DNA of 64,000 bases from Limosilactobacillus ingluviei DSM 15946 (GCF_001435775.1 NZ_AZFK01000004.1:1-64000); one strand, 5' to 3'; positions 1 to 9,518 are shown, counted from the first letter of the stretch. Notes: generated by a model not told the origin, from the sequence alone. Numbers and translations are program-made.

Positions 1-5
1 AAAAA

Positions 6-39
6 TGGTACTAACAGGATTTTACTCCCATCAGTACCA
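6..39. repeat. inverted repeat at the window edge
   Basis: TGGTACT at 6-12 is repeated as AGTACCA at 33-39, giving a 7-bp stem with a 20-nt loop. A T-rich stretch (55-60) follows only after about 15 bases, so it could be a weak terminator of an operon lying to the left (an atp operon would be expected from synteny) or a 5' structure of the DUF1146 transcript. The function is not decided by the sequence. Confidence 0.3.
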
Positions 40-96
40 AATATTGTAGAACCCTTTTTTCTACATATCAGCCCAACGAGGCAGGAGGAAACGGCA

Positions 97-327
97 ATGC
101 AGTATACCGGTGGTACATCTGTTTTAAATATTTTGGTCCAAGTAGGGTTTATCTTAATGACCTTACAAGCACTCAATTCCTTGCAACTGGCAAAATTATT
201 TAAGCGCCCGCCCCAAGGGCTGCCCCTCTTGATTGTAATGGTTGCCATTGCCCTCGGCAGTACCTGTGCGAATTTCTTTTTAGACTGCTTTACGATCTTG
301 CAGGGGGCCTTGCGAATGTTAAACTAG
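97..327 (+). CDS. DUF1146 family small membrane protein (YwzB-like)
   Basis: This 76-residue protein has two hydrophobic segments (about residues 9-30 and 43-70) separated by a short basic loop with KLFKRPPQ. That is the layout of the DUF1146 family, whose B. subtilis member YwzB lies between the atp operon and murA. A strong ribosome binding site (GCAGGAGG) precedes the ATG. A MurA-like gene starts 47 bp downstream, so the two are probably co-transcribed. The molecular role of the family is unknown. The family call rests on length, topology and gene order. Confidence 0.8.
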   Translation: MQYTGGTSVLNILVQVGFILMTLQALNSLQLAKLFKRPPQGLPLLIVMVAIALGSTCANFFLDCFTILQGALRMLN

Positions 328-374
328 AAGTAACGGAAGCAGTTATTAATTAAATAGCAAGGGAGAGGAATGCC

Positions 375-1610
375 TTGGCAAAATTAAAAATAGTTGGTGG
401 CAAGCCATTGCGCGGGAGCCTTGCCGTTGGTGGTGATGAGCAAACCGTTTTGGCCTGTCAGGCGGCGAGCTTATTGGCGACCAGGGGAACCGTTATTTTA
501 GATCACGTTTCAAGTACGCCAGCAATTATGGCTACTAACCAGTGCTTAATGCAATTGGGCGCAAAAGTAATTTTCGAGCCGGCGACCGCGACACTCAAAA
601 TGGATGCGGGGTGGCACCTAACGCCTCTGCCCCTGCAAGTAAACAATTTCTTTTTGGCTGGCGCGATTTTAGCCCGGTGCCGGACGGTGACGTTAGTCAA
701 TTCCCCTCATGAGGCCCAGTTAGGTGAAGCCGGGACGCAATTATGCGAAAACTTAGCGGCGCTTGGCGCTCAAGTTCAAGTTGAGGGCGACCAAACCATT
801 TTGCGCGCGGATTATTTGACGGGGCACACTTTTACCGTGACGGATTGGTCATGGCAAGTCATCGTCGCAACCTTGATGGTAGCTACGTTAACCCGGGGAA
901 TTACGGTATTTAAGGCGGTGCCCCAATTACCGGTAATTAATGAAGTGGTAGCGTTACTCAATAAGATGGGCGCTAAGATTCACCAAACGCAAGCACAAAC
1001 TTTACGGGTTCAGGGGGTTAATACTTTACATGGGGCGGATTGGTACGTAATTGATGACCAAAAGCGAGCTGGCCTGTATTTATTGGCGGCCGCGGTTACG
1101 GCCGGAGATGTAGTCGTTTTAGGGGCCCATGCAGTTTATTTGCGTCCCTTGCTCCATTACTTAGAAGCTTGCGGCAACACGGTAGTAATTCAGCATAATG
1201 GGATTCGGTTAATTGGCACGCAAGTGTTGCTGCCAACGGAAGAACCGCCGGCCTTAAGGGCAATGTCACGCAGTACCACTTGGCAGGCGGCTTTATTGGC
1301 GCTGCATGCACGGCAGTTGGGGACCAGTTTGGTGACGTTGCCTGCAACGGTGGCAGAAAAAGCGATGGCGTGGCTGCCACTAACAACCAGTCAAGAGTCC
1401 CAACTTTACCAAGTAACGGGACCGGTGACTCAATTACCGGGGCAAATGGCTGTGGCTGAGCCAACGGAAGCGTTGGTTGCCTTTTGGCTCGCCCTTGCCG
1501 TTAAGCAAAATACCTGGTTGGCCCCTGCTGAGTTGTTGGGGGAAGTGGATGGAGCGTTGCTTGACGACTTATTAGCGTTAGGAGCTGAAGTAACGTTGGA
1601 ATTTACTTAA
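375..1610 (+). CDS. degenerate MurA-like protein (EPSP synthase fold), probably not an active enolpyruvyl transferase
   Basis: This 411-residue protein starts at TTG behind GGGAGAGG. It has the inside-out alpha/beta repeats of MurA (UDP-GlcNAc enolpyruvyl transferase, first committed step of peptidoglycan synthesis) and sits where murA normally lies, between DUF1146 and mbl. Key residues are missing. The N-terminal SGAKNAAL signature (Lys22 and Asn23 in E. coli numbering) reads GGDEQTVL at residues 19-26. The catalytic-loop motif PGGCxIGxRP, which carries Cys115, is replaced by SPHEAQLGEAG at about 110-120. The C-terminal Asp305 motif (TDMQ) and the Arg397 region are not recognisable. A RAG motif in the middle and several LGA turns remain. 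I infer a pseudoenzyme with a structural or regulatory role, or a gene in decay but with an intact frame. An active MurA must be encoded elsewhere. Confidence 0.75.
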   Translation: MAKLKIVGGKPLRGSLAVGGDEQTVLACQAASLLATRGTVILDHVSSTPAIMATNQCLMQLGAKVIFEPATATLKMDAGWHLTPLPLQVNNFFLAGAILARCRTVTLVNSPHEAQLGEAGTQLCENLAALGAQVQVEGDQTILRADYLTGHTFTVTDWSWQVIVATLMVATLTRGITVFKAVPQLPVINEVVALLNKMGAKIHQTQAQTLRVQGVNTLHGADWYVIDDQKRAGLYLLAAAVTAGDVVVLGAHAVYLRPLLHYLEACGNTVVIQHNGIRLIGTQVLLPTEEPPALRAMSRSTTWQAALLALHARQLGTSLVTLPATVAEKAMAWLPLTTSQESQLYQVTGPVTQLPGQMAVAEPTEALVAFWLALAVKQNTWLAPAELLGEVDGALLDDLLALGAEVTLEFT

Positions 1611-1667
1611 GCAACTATTTGCAATTTGCTTAAGACCAAGCATAAAAAGCCATGCGTTCTTCGGGTG

Positions 1668-1676
1668 TGGTATAAT
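1668..1676 (+). promoter_or_regulatory. extended -10 promoter of mbl
   Basis: TGGTATAAT is a perfect extended -10 element (TG-n-TATAAT) 37 bp before the mbl start. No good -35 box is visible at the usual distance, which is normal for extended -10 promoters. It would give mbl-yidD-DUF2969-rodA their own transcription start. Confidence 0.65.
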
Positions 1677-1713
1677 AGCAAACGATTTAGAAAGTTTCGG
1701 AAGGAGCAACAAG

Positions 1714-2730
1714 ATGGCAAAGGATATTGGAATTGACCTGGGGACGGCGAACGTGCTGATTTACGTCCAAGGCAAGGGGGTCGTTTTAAACGAACCTTCA
1801 GTAGTCGCGATTGATACGCAAACGAATAAGGTCTTGGCAGTGGGGTCTGAAGCTTACCGGATGGTGGGGCGGACGCCTAGTAATATTCGCGCAATTCGCC
1901 CGTTGAAAAATGGGGTTATTTCTGATTTTGATGTTACCCAAGAAATGCTGTCGTATTTCATTGGTAAACTAAGTGTCAAGGGGTTTGTTTCCAAACCAAA
2001 TATCATGATTTGTGCCCCAACCAACATTACGGAAATTGAACGCAAGGCAATTATCCAAGCGGCAGAACAATCGGGGGGCGGTAAGGTTTACTTAGAATAT
2101 GAACCAAAAGTCGCAGCGATTGGGGCCGGCTTGGATATCTACAAGCCAAGTGGGAACATGGTAATTGATATGGGGGGCGGGACATGTGACATTGCCGTCC
2201 TCTCTTTAGGTGACATTGTTTCTAGCCAATCGATTCGCCTGGCTGGGGATCAGATGAACCAAGATATTGCGGCCTACATTAAGGATCACCATGGTTTGGT
2301 AGTCGGGGAACATACCGCTGAAAAGATTAAGATTGAACTGGGCACGGCGTTGCAAGTCGAAGAACCAAAGACGATGCCAGTCCGGGGGCGTGATGTGGCC
2401 ACAGGAATGCCCAAGCAAGTGGAAGTTAATCAAAACGAAGTTGAAGCAGCTTTGCATGACACCTTACAACAAATTGTCCGGGCGGCAATTTCGGTGTTGG
2501 AAACCATTCCGCCAGAACTGGCCAGCGACATTATTGATCGCGGGGTAATGTTGACCGGGGGGACGGCCCTTTTGCACGGCTTAGATCAACTGTTTAGTTC
2601 TTACTTAAAGGTTCCGGTCGTTGTTTCGCAAGACCCATTGGATAACGTGGCCAAGGGAGCTGGCGAGATGTTGGAACGGATGCAAGGTGATGATTCAACA
2701 GCCAAAAAACGCAAGAAGCATGGGAAGTAA
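1714..2730 (+). CDS. mbl: rod shape-determining protein Mbl (MreB family)
   Basis: This is a 338-residue actin-like filament protein that guides lateral cell-wall synthesis at the inner membrane face. It opens with [19 protein letters not shown] (phosphate-1 loop). It contains [16 protein letters not shown] (phosphate-2, about residues 149-164) and the adenosine motif [13 protein letters not shown] near residue 276. Gene order (DUF1146, murA-like, then this gene) and sequence both match B. subtilis Mbl better than MreB. The tail is rich in Lys/Arg (KKRKKHGK) and overlaps the yidD start by 11 bp. GGAAGGAG precedes the ATG. It is followed by rodA in the same transcript, so shape cytoskeleton and septal/elongation polymerase are expressed together. 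It could also be called mreB. Confidence 0.93.
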   Translation: MAKDIGIDLGTANVLIYVQGKGVVLNEPSVVAIDTQTNKVLAVGSEAYRMVGRTPSNIRAIRPLKNGVISDFDVTQEMLSYFIGKLSVKGFVSKPNIMICAPTNITEIERKAIIQAAEQSGGGKVYLEYEPKVAAIGAGLDIYKPSGNMVIDMGGGTCDIAVLSLGDIVSSQSIRLAGDQMNQDIAAYIKDHHGLVVGEHTAEKIKIELGTALQVEEPKTMPVRGRDVATGMPKQVEVNQNEVEAALHDTLQQIVRAAISVLETIPPELASDIIDRGVMLTGGTALLHGLDQLFSSYLKVPVVVSQDPLDNVAKGAGEMLERMQGDDSTAKKRKKHGK

Positions 2731-2971
2731 GTTGATCATTCGATTGGTGCGGTGGTACCAGCTGGGCATTTCGGCCCGGCGGCCCTACCGCGTTTGTCGT
2801 TTTGAGCCGACTTGTTCGGAATACATGATTCAAGCGGTCCAACGCTTTGGCTGGCGGGGGGTCTGGCTTGGTGTCTGGCGCATATTGCGTTGTCAGCCCT
2901 TTAGCAAGGGTGGTTTGGATCCCGTTCCAGTTCGGTGGTTGCATTGGAAGAGAAAAGATTGGAAAAGGTGA
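2720..2971 (+). CDS. yidD: membrane protein insertion efficiency factor YidD
   Basis: This 83-residue protein reads from the ATG inside the end of mbl. The family signature is plain: an amphipathic N-terminus ([20 protein letters not shown]) followed by [16 protein letters not shown] and a [12 protein letters not shown] ending, with the three Cys typical of YidD. The family assists YidC-type insertion of inner membrane proteins. A longer frame exists upstream, but it would run through mbl and lacks homology, so the ATG at 2720 was chosen. It ends 4 bp before the DUF2969 start. Confidence 0.93.
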   Translation: MGSKLIIRLVRWYQLGISARRPYRVCRFEPTCSEYMIQAVQRFGWRGVWLGVWRILRCQPFSKGGLDPVPVRWLHWKRKDWKR

Positions 2972-2975
2972 AAAA

Positions 2976-3200
2976 GTGGCAAAAAAAGAAAAAACGATTG
3001 CGGTTAGTGTAAAAGATATTGAGCGGGCGGGCCAACTCGTCGAACAAGTCTTAATTGGGGACCGCGTAATTGGTGAAGTCGTGGCCAAAGGCGTCAAGTT
3101 TGAAGCCCATTTAATGGGTGACCAACAAACCTTTGTGGTCAAATCGCAAGAAGAAGGTTTGGAAACGATCTTGGCGCAATATCACTTGCACCAAGGTTAA
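2976..3200 (+). CDS. DUF2969 family protein
   Basis: This is a 74-residue, mostly polar protein starting at GTG behind GGAAAAGG. It begins AKKEKTIAVSVKDIERAG and lies between yidD and rodA, as DUF2969 genes do across lactobacilli. No catalytic motif is visible. The function is unknown, and the position in a shape/cell-wall operon is the only hint. It is tightly spaced with both neighbours (4 and 18 bp), so it is almost certainly co-translated. Confidence 0.82.
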   Translation: MAKKEKTIAVSVKDIERAGQLVEQVLIGDRVIGEVVAKGVKFEAHLMGDQQTFVVKSQEEGLETILAQYHLHQG

Positions 3201-3218
3201 AGTGAAGGAGCGAGGACT

Positions 3219-4418
3219 ATGCATCGTTCGCAGCGCAATGAGAACGAGTCACGAATTGACTGGGGGATCATTTTTTGCGTGCTCCTGTTGGCACTGATTG
3301 GCTTGGCGGCCATTTTTGTGGCGGCAAGCCATGATAAAACACCGGTTAATGTCAGTCGAACCGTCTTGATGCAGTTTGCTTGGTACGTCATTGGGACGAT
3401 TATGATCATTGTCATTATGCAATTTGATTCGGAGCAACTGTGGAAGGTGGCCCCAATTGCCTATTGGATCGGCTTATTTTTAATGTACGCAATTCTGGTC
3501 TTTTACAGTCGGGCGTACTATGTGAATACCGGGGCGAAGTCGTGGTTTGCGATTGGGTCGATCACCTTCCAACCGTCGGAAATCATGAAGCCGGCCTATA
3601 TTGTGATGATGGCCCGGGTAATTACCACGCATAACAATCAATATAGTCGCCATACCGTTGAAAGTGACTGGCGATTAATTGGAAAGTTGTTCTTATGGTT
3701 GTTGCCAGTGTTGGTATCACTTAAGTTCCAAAACGACTTTGGGACCGGCTTGGTGTTTGTGGCCATTTTTGCCGGCTTGGTTTTGGTTTCGGGGGTTACT
3801 TGGCGAATCTTGGCACCGGCGATTACGATTGCGGCGGTTGTGGGGGGAAGCGCCTTGGCGATGGTAACCAGCTCGGTCGGCCGAACCATTTTGGAAAAAA
3901 TTGGGTTTCAAGCCTACCAGTTTGATCGGGTTGACAATTGGTTGCATCCAGCCCAAGATACTTCCAACAGTGGTTACCAACTTTGGCAAAGCATCAAAGC
4001 GGTCGGTTCAGGCGGGATTACCGGGACGGGATTTAACAATTCTAAGGTGTACGTCCCCGTCCGGGAATCCGACATGATTTTTACCGTAATTGGTGAAAAT
4101 TTTGGCTTTATTGGTGGGGTTTTATTAATTTTGCTCTACTTGCTCCTAATTTACCTCATGATCCGGGTAACTTTTGATACAAAGAATGAATTCTATGCCT
4201 ACATTGCGACGGGGGTAATCATGATGATTCTTTTCCACGTCTTTGAAAATGTCGGGATGAACATTGGCCTCTTGCCGTTGACGGGGATTCCACTGCCGTT
4301 TATTTCGGCGGGGGGATCATCTTTGATTGGTAATTTGCTGGGGATCGGAATGGTAATGTCAATGCGTTATCACCACCATTCATATATGTTTAGCAATCAG
4401 AATCGGGAATTTCATTAA
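3219..4418 (+). CDS. rodA: peptidoglycan glycosyltransferase RodA (SEDS family)
   Basis: This 399-residue polytopic membrane protein has about ten hydrophobic segments. SEDS hallmarks are present: FQPSEIMKPAYIVMMAR near residues 125-141, the QSIKAVGSGGITGTGFNNSK loop near 260-280, VRESDMIFTVIGENFGFIGG (about 284-303) containing the ESDMIF motif, and a PLPFISAGGSSL C-terminal signature. RodA polymerises glycan strands from lipid II during lateral growth and works with a class B PBP and with MreB/Mbl filaments, which fits its position after mbl. The start ATG follows GAAGGAG. A strong terminator follows immediately. Confidence 0.93.
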   Translation: MHRSQRNENESRIDWGIIFCVLLLALIGLAAIFVAASHDKTPVNVSRTVLMQFAWYVIGTIMIIVIMQFDSEQLWKVAPIAYWIGLFLMYAILVFYSRAYYVNTGAKSWFAIGSITFQPSEIMKPAYIVMMARVITTHNNQYSRHTVESDWRLIGKLFLWLLPVLVSLKFQNDFGTGLVFVAIFAGLVLVSGVTWRILAPAITIAAVVGGSALAMVTSSVGRTILEKIGFQAYQFDRVDNWLHPAQDTSNSGYQLWQSIKAVGSGGITGTGFNNSKVYVPVRESDMIFTVIGENFGFIGGVLLILLYLLLIYLMIRVTFDTKNEFYAYIATGVIMMILFHVFENVGMNIGLLPLTGIPLPFISAGGSSLIGNLLGIGMVMSMRYHHHSYMFSNQNREFH

Positions 4419-4448
4419 AAAGACTGGCAATTTGTTGCCGGTCTTTTT
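4417..4448 (+). terminator. terminator of the mbl-rodA operon
   Basis: AAAGACTGGCAA pairs with TTGCCGGTCTTT around a short loop, with one G-T pair, and is followed by a T-run. It begins at the rodA stop codon. Confidence 0.9.
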
Positions 4449-4541
4449 TTGCGGTTAAGCCTTTAAAGAACGGAAAAAATCGTGTAGAGTTAGATGCAAG
4501 CATATTCAGGTAAGTTTAAATTCAGTAAAGGGGCACGGAAA

Positions 4542-5327
4542 ATGGCGAACGAAAAGCGGCGGCTTGTGGTTAAGATTGGGACTAGCAGTTTAATCCTTCC
4601 GAATGGTCGGGTGAATTTACGAACGGTGGATCGTTTGGCATATACCCTGGCTTCCCTAAACAACCAGGGATTTCAGGTGGCCCTGGTTAGTTCCGGGGCG
4701 ATTGGGGCGGGGCTGGCAAGTTTACAATTGACCCAGCGGCCCCAAGAAATCGCTAAACAGCAAGCCTTGGCAGCAATTGGTCAGATGGAATTGATGCGGA
4801 TCTATTCCCAGCGGTTTCTGGACTATCAAACGCAAGTGGCCCAAATTTTGCTGACCCGCGATGTGTTGGCCTTCCCGGTTTCCCGGCAACACGTTCTCAA
4901 TACATTTGAAGTTTTGTTTGAAGAAGGGGTAATTCCGATTGTCAATGAAAACGATACCGTTGCCGTTGACGAATTGGATCATCACACCACCTTTAGTGAT
5001 AATGACGAATTATCGGCAATGGTTGCCGTGCGTTTGCAAGCCGATCAACTGATTGTTTTGTCAGATATTGATGGCTTTTACGATCAAAATCCGCGGGAGA
5101 ATCCGGCGGCTAAAAAGCTCGCCCGGGTAACCGAACTGACGCCGGCAATGCAAAAAGCCGCGGGTGGTAGTGGCAGTAATTTTGGGACCGGGGGGATGGT
5201 TACTAAATTACGGGCGGCGCAAGCAATGATGACAGCTGGCAAACAAATGGTGCTTTGCAATGGGGCGAATCCAACCGTTATTTTTGATGTAGTTGCTGGA
5301 AAACCTGTCGGGACTGTCTTTGGGTAG
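4542..5327 (+). CDS. proB: glutamate 5-kinase
   Basis: This 261-residue enzyme phosphorylates glutamate with ATP in the first step of proline synthesis. The amino acid kinase fold is clear from VVKIGTSSL at the N-terminus, SSGAIGAG, NENDTVAV, DNDELSAMVA, LSDIDGFY and the FGTGGMVTKLRAA signature near residue 220. The C-terminal PUA domain of E. coli ProB is absent, which is the usual short form in many lactobacilli. The ATG at 4542 was preferred over an in-frame ATG 48 bp upstream because AAAGGGG lies 8 bp before it and family members begin just before VVKIGTSS. proA follows 19 bp later. Confidence 0.95.
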   Translation: MANEKRRLVVKIGTSSLILPNGRVNLRTVDRLAYTLASLNNQGFQVALVSSGAIGAGLASLQLTQRPQEIAKQQALAAIGQMELMRIYSQRFLDYQTQVAQILLTRDVLAFPVSRQHVLNTFEVLFEEGVIPIVNENDTVAVDELDHHTTFSDNDELSAMVAVRLQADQLIVLSDIDGFYDQNPRENPAAKKLARVTELTPAMQKAAGGSGSNFGTGGMVTKLRAAQAMMTAGKQMVLCNGANPTVIFDVVAGKPVGTVFG

Positions 5328-5346
5328 AATTTGAAAGGAAGGGAAA

Positions 5347-6591
5347 ATGATGGAAACCTTAGTAAAAATGGGCCAAGCCGGCAAACAAGCAGCGCGGCAG
5401 TTGGCCTTATTGTCAACGGCAACCAAAAATCAGGCCTTGATAGCGATGGCCCAAGCGTTAGAAGTTCAAACTGCGGCTATTTTGGCAGCGAATCAAGCTG
5501 ATTTACAGGCGGCGGCGACGATGCCGGCGAAGTTTGTGGACCGCCTAAAGTTAACCCCCCAACGGATTGCTGACATGGCAGCTGGCCTTCGTCAGGTGGC
5601 CCAATTAGCGGATCCGGTTGCCAAGTATGATCGTGGGTGGGTGACCAAAGACGGGTTACAAATTATGCAACGCCGGGTGCCATTAGGTGTCGTGGGGATT
5701 ATCTTTGAAGCCCGGCCCAACGTCACGGTTGATGCTACGGCGTTGACCTTTAAGAGTGGGAATGCAGTTATTTTACGTGGGGGAAAAGAGGCAATCCAAA
5801 CCAATACTTGCTTGGTCAGCATCTTACAACACACTTTAACGGCCCAAGGATTGCCGGCGGCGGCTGTCCAGTTAGTTGAAGATACTAGTCACGCTAGTGC
5901 GGAAGCAATGATGAAATTAAATGATTGGATTGATGTTTTGATTCCCCGGGGTGGAAAAGGTTTGATTCAACGGGTAGTCCAAACGGCAACGGTACCGGTG
6001 ATTGAAACCGGGGCTGGCAATTGTCACGTGTATTTAGATCGCCAAGCGGATGAAGCAATGGCAGTTGCTATTGTGGTCAATGCAAAGGTGCAACGACCAT
6101 CCGTCTGCAATGCGGCAGAAAAACTGTTGCTTCACCGCGAGGCAGCGGCCCGCTTACTGCCACCAGTGGCCAAAGCCTTATTGGAGCACGGGGTGGAATT
6201 GCGTGGCGATCAACGGGCTTGTCAACTAGTCCCTGAGATTAAGCCTGCGACCCCAGCCGACTGGGATCAAGAGTATAATGATTTGATTATGGCGGTTAAA
6301 GTGGTGGATTCCTTGGATGAAGCCATTGAGCATATCAATCGTCATTCGACTCACCATTCGGAAGCCATTATTACTCCTGAGCTTGCCCGGGGCCAAGCGT
6401 TCCAACAACAAATTGATTCGGCTTGTGTCTACGTGAATGCCTCAACGCGGTTTACCGACGGAAGTGAATTTGGCTTTGGGGCCGAAATTGGGATCAGCAC
6501 CCAAAAGTTGCACGCCCGCGGTCCGATGGGGTTAGCCCAGTTAACGACTACCAAGTATGAAATTACTGGTAGCGGGCAGATTCGGAGCTAG
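5347..6591 (+). CDS. proA: gamma-glutamyl phosphate reductase
   Basis: This is a 414-residue NADPH-dependent aldehyde dehydrogenase-fold enzyme that reduces glutamyl 5-phosphate to the semialdehyde. Visible motifs are VPLGVVGIIFEARPNVTVDA (about 116-135), LKSGNAVILRGG-like FKSGNAVILRGG, IPRGGKGLI, PVIETGAGNCHVYLD and the catalytic-Cys region NAKVQRPSVCNAAEKLL near 246-262. The C-terminal FGAEIGISTQKLHARGPMGL signature is intact. With proB upstream it makes the proline precursor. GGAAGGG precedes two consecutive ATG codons, so the start could be 3 bp later. Confidence 0.96.
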   Translation: MMETLVKMGQAGKQAARQLALLSTATKNQALIAMAQALEVQTAAILAANQADLQAAATMPAKFVDRLKLTPQRIADMAAGLRQVAQLADPVAKYDRGWVTKDGLQIMQRRVPLGVVGIIFEARPNVTVDATALTFKSGNAVILRGGKEAIQTNTCLVSILQHTLTAQGLPAAAVQLVEDTSHASAEAMMKLNDWIDVLIPRGGKGLIQRVVQTATVPVIETGAGNCHVYLDRQADEAMAVAIVVNAKVQRPSVCNAAEKLLLHREAAARLLPPVAKALLEHGVELRGDQRACQLVPEIKPATPADWDQEYNDLIMAVKVVDSLDEAIEHINRHSTHHSEAIITPELARGQAFQQQIDSACVYVNASTRFTDGSEFGFGAEIGISTQKLHARGPMGLAQLTTTKYEITGSGQIRS

Positions 6592-6614
6592 AGCAAGAAA
6601 GGTGTAGATTTCCC

Positions 6615-6643
6615 TTGCCTTTCGCTGAAAAGCTTGCTAAGAT
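6615..6643 (+). promoter_or_regulatory. promoter of the leuS T-box transcript
   Basis: TTGCCT and TAAGAT are separated by 17 bp, directly upstream of the T-box leader of leuS. Confidence 0.6.
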
Positions 6644-6649
6644 AAGAAA

Positions 6650-6892
6650 CAATCTTAATTCGTTTTGGGAGTAGTAGCCTGGAGTTTGTTTTACAGCGAC
6701 CGTAGGGATGGTGTGACTACGGAAACAACCTTGGTGAACTGGCCTAAAAATCGTCACCCGCTGAAAAAAGTCAGTAGGCGCGTGCGTGTGGTCGCGTTAA
6801 GACTTTGAGCGCTACAATATTGTAGAATTACGGGTGGTACCGCGGAGAAGTTCGTCCTGTCGTTAGTAGTAACGCAGGGCGTTTTTGTTTTT
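6650..6892 (+). promoter_or_regulatory. T-box leader of leuS (leucine tRNA-sensing)
   Basis: The T-box core GGGTGGTACCGCG lies at 6832-6844, followed by the terminator helix CGTCCTG/CAGGGCG (6853-6881) and a T-run. Stem I shows an AGTA element at about 6672 and, opposite it, GAA followed by CTG and G (about 6753). By comparison with the T-box loop-E pattern (AGTA opposite GAA-specifier), this gives the leucine codon CUG as specifier. Uncharged tRNA-Leu would stabilise the antiterminator and allow leuS transcription. The family call is certain. The specifier assignment was made by eye. Confidence 0.9.
6853..6892 (+). terminator. regulated terminator of the leuS T-box
   Basis: CGTCCTGtCGTT pairs with AACGCAGGGCG and runs into TTTTTGTTTTTT. 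Its 5' half overlaps the region that pairs in the antiterminator. Confidence 0.85.
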
Positions 6893-6940
6893 TAATAGGC
6901 CGGCCGCAAACGAAGCAATCAGGATAAAGGAGTAAAGGTT

Positions 6941-9361
6941 ATGGGATACGATCACTTAGAAATTGAAAAAAAGTGGCAACGTTATTGGCAACAAAATAAG
7001 ACATTTAAGGCAACGGCCAAACCCGGCCAAAAGAAGTACTATGCCTTGGATATGTTCCCGTATCCATCCGGGCAAGGGCTGCACGTTGGGCACCCGGAAG
7101 GTTACACCGCAACCGATGCCATGGCCCGCTTCAAGCGGATGCAAGGGTACAATGTTTTGCACCCCATGGGGTTTGATGCTTTTGGTCTGCCAGCCGAGCA
7201 GTATGCTTTAAAGACGGGGCATAATCCTAAGGGGTTCACAAACCAAAATATTGATCATTTCCGCGATCAAATCCAATCCTTAGGTTTTTCCTATGATTGG
7301 GATCGGGAAGTGAATACTACGGATCCAAAATACTATAAGTGGACCCAATGGATTTTTGAGCAGCTTTACAAGAAGGGCTTAGCATACGAAGACGAAATCA
7401 TGGTTAACTGGGCTCCCGATTTTATGGGGGGAACCGTCGTTGCCAATGAAGAAGTGATCGATGGTAAGACGGAACGTGGTGGTTACCCGGTTTACCGGGT
7501 GCCAATGCGGCAATGGGTTTTGAAGATCACGGCGTACGCGGATCGCTTAATTGATGACCTGGATTTGGTTGACTGGCCAGAAAGCGTTAAGGAAATGCAA
7601 CGCAATTGGATTGGGCGGTCCGTTGGGGCAGCCGTCTACTTTAAGGTAGCTGGTCAAGAAGACAAACAAATTGAAGTCTTTACAACCCGTTGTGATACCT
7701 TGTTTGGGGCGTCTTACGTGACCTTGGCCCCTGAATTGGACTTGGTTGATGAAATTACGACGCCCGAACAAAAGGCGGCGGTGAAAGCTTATCAAGAAGC
7801 GGCTTCGCGGCGTTCAGACTTGGAACGGACTGATTTGAACAAGGATAAGACGGGGGTCTTCACTGGTGCTTATGCGATCAATCCGGTTAACGGAGCAAAG
7901 CTGCCAATCTGGATCTCAGACTATGTATTAGCCTCATACGGGACCGGGGCGGTAATGGCCGTGCCGGCGCATGATGAACGTGATTGGGAATTCGCCAAGA
8001 AGTTTGATTTGCCAATCAAGCGAGTTTTAGTTGGGGGCGACCTGATTGAAGGGGCCTACACGGGTGATGGTGAGCACGTTAACTCCGCCTTCTTAGATGG
8101 CTTAACGATTGAGGCCGCGAAGACGAAGATGCTGGAATGGCTGGAAGCCAACGGAGCGGGTCAAAAGAAGGTCAACTACCGGCTGCGGGATTGGATCTTC
8201 TCACGGCAACGCTACTGGGGGGAACCAATTCCGGTTATTCACTGGGATGATGGGACGACTTCCTTGGTACCGGAAGATGAATTACCGCTGACCTTGCCAG
8301 ATACGGACGATATTAAGCCTTCTGGTACGGGGGAAAGTCCATTAGCCAACATTGAAGAGTGGGTCAACGTTTACGACGAAAACGGTCGTCACGGGTTACG
8401 GGACACTAATACGATGCCGCAATGGGCGGGCTCTTCGTGGTACTGGCTGCGGTATACGGATCCAACCAACGAGCAAGCCTTTGCGTCAAAAGAAGCGTTG
8501 GAATACTGGTCCCCAGTTGACTTGTACGTTGGGGGAGCTGAGCACGCGGTGTTGCACCTGCTGTATGCTCGCTTCTGGCACAAGTTCCTCTATGATTTAG
8601 GGGTGGTCCCAACACCAGAACCATTTATGAAGTTGGTTAACCAAGGGATGATTTTGGGTTCCAACCACGAAAAGATGTCCAAGTCGAAAGGCAATGTGGT
8701 TAATCCCGATGACATCGTGGCTGAATACGGGGCGGACACGTTACGGCTGTACGAAATGTTTATGGGACCACTGGAAGAAAGTGTGCCGTGGGATGAAAAA
8801 GGCCTGCACGGTGCCAACAAATGGGTTCACCGGGTTTGGCGCTTGTTGATTGATGAAAATAACCACTTGCGTGATCGGGTTTCCACCATTAACGATGGCA
8901 AACTGGATAAGGTTTACCACCAAACGGTTAAGAAAGTAACCGCTGATTACGAACGCTTGCACTTTAACACGGCGATTTCCCAGTTAATGGTCTTTGTGAA
9001 TGAGGCTTATAAGGTTGATGACTTACCAGTTGAGTACATGGAAGGGTTAGTCAAGATGATTTCGCCACTCATGCCGCACGTGGCCGAAGAATTATGGCAA
9101 AAGTTGGGGCATGAAGAAACCATCACGTACCAAGCTTGGCCAACTTATGATGAGAGCAAGCTGGTTGAAGCCAACGTGGAAATGATTGTTCAGGTCAACG
9201 GTAAGGTGCGGGCAAAGTTGAAGATGCCAAAGGATGCCGATCAAGCGACGGCTGAGCAAATGGCTTTGGCGGATGAACACGTCCAGAAGTTTACAACTGG
9301 CAAGGAAATCAAGAAAGTCATCGTGATTCCTAACCGGATTGTTAACATCGTGGTTAAATAA
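6941..9361 (+). CDS. leuS: leucyl-tRNA synthetase
   Basis: This 806-residue class I aminoacyl-tRNA synthetase has the usual bacterial length. The HIGH motif appears as [12 protein letters not shown] near residue 48, and the KMSKS loop as [15 protein letters not shown] near residue 575. In between lie the CP1 editing domain with its threonine-rich [18 protein letters not shown] stretch and the [16 protein letters not shown] motif. The leucine-specific insertion and [12 protein letters not shown] precede the KMSKS loop. The tRNA-binding domain and C-terminal domain follow and end in VNIVVK. It charges tRNA-Leu in the cytosol and edits misactivated norvaline/isoleucine. Expression should respond to leucine starvation through the T-box leader. 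Confidence 0.98.
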   Translation: MGYDHLEIEKKWQRYWQQNKTFKATAKPGQKKYYALDMFPYPSGQGLHVGHPEGYTATDAMARFKRMQGYNVLHPMGFDAFGLPAEQYALKTGHNPKGFTNQNIDHFRDQIQSLGFSYDWDREVNTTDPKYYKWTQWIFEQLYKKGLAYEDEIMVNWAPDFMGGTVVANEEVIDGKTERGGYPVYRVPMRQWVLKITAYADRLIDDLDLVDWPESVKEMQRNWIGRSVGAAVYFKVAGQEDKQIEVFTTRCDTLFGASYVTLAPELDLVDEITTPEQKAAVKAYQEAASRRSDLERTDLNKDKTGVFTGAYAINPVNGAKLPIWISDYVLASYGTGAVMAVPAHDERDWEFAKKFDLPIKRVLVGGDLIEGAYTGDGEHVNSAFLDGLTIEAAKTKMLEWLEANGAGQKKVNYRLRDWIFSRQRYWGEPIPVIHWDDGTTSLVPEDELPLTLPDTDDIKPSGTGESPLANIEEWVNVYDENGRHGLRDTNTMPQWAGSSWYWLRYTDPTNEQAFASKEALEYWSPVDLYVGGAEHAVLHLLYARFWHKFLYDLGVVPTPEPFMKLVNQGMILGSNHEKMSKSKGNVVNPDDIVAEYGADTLRLYEMFMGPLEESVPWDEKGLHGANKWVHRVWRLLIDENNHLRDRVSTINDGKLDKVYHQTVKKVTADYERLHFNTAISQLMVFVNEAYKVDDLPVEYMEGLVKMISPLMPHVAEELWQKLGHEETITYQAWPTYDESKLVEANVEMIVQVNGKVRAKLKMPKDADQATAEQMALADEHVQKFTTGKEIKKVIVIPNRIVNIVVK

Positions 9362-9451
9362 TCCCCAGAAGGTGTAACGGCAGTCTTGCTGTCCCGCCGG
9401 CCTTAGCGGCTCGGCAACAGAGCTCTTCTGCATTATCTGGCTTACATTTAA

Positions 9452-9505
9452 AAAGCAAACCGGCGGCTGGGAGAAAACCGAGTTTTCTTCCAGCCCCGCT
9501 TTTTT
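9452..9505 (+). terminator. terminator of leuS
   Basis: AAAAGC at 9452 and GCTTTT at 9498 bracket a long stem with GGCTGGGAGAAAA pairing with TTTTCTTCCAGCC. A T-run follows and merges into the ribosome binding site of the next gene. Confidence 0.88.
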
Positions 9506-9518
9506 GGAGGAAAAAATA

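Noticed and set aside
2594-3142. 182-codon minus-strand frame opposite mbl-yidD-DUF2969
   Set aside because: It is antisense to three well-supported genes, with low-complexity composition and no ribosome binding site.
4494-4541. Upstream ATG of proB
   Set aside because: No ribosome binding site and 16 extra residues absent from the family. The ATG at 4542 has AAAGGGG in place.
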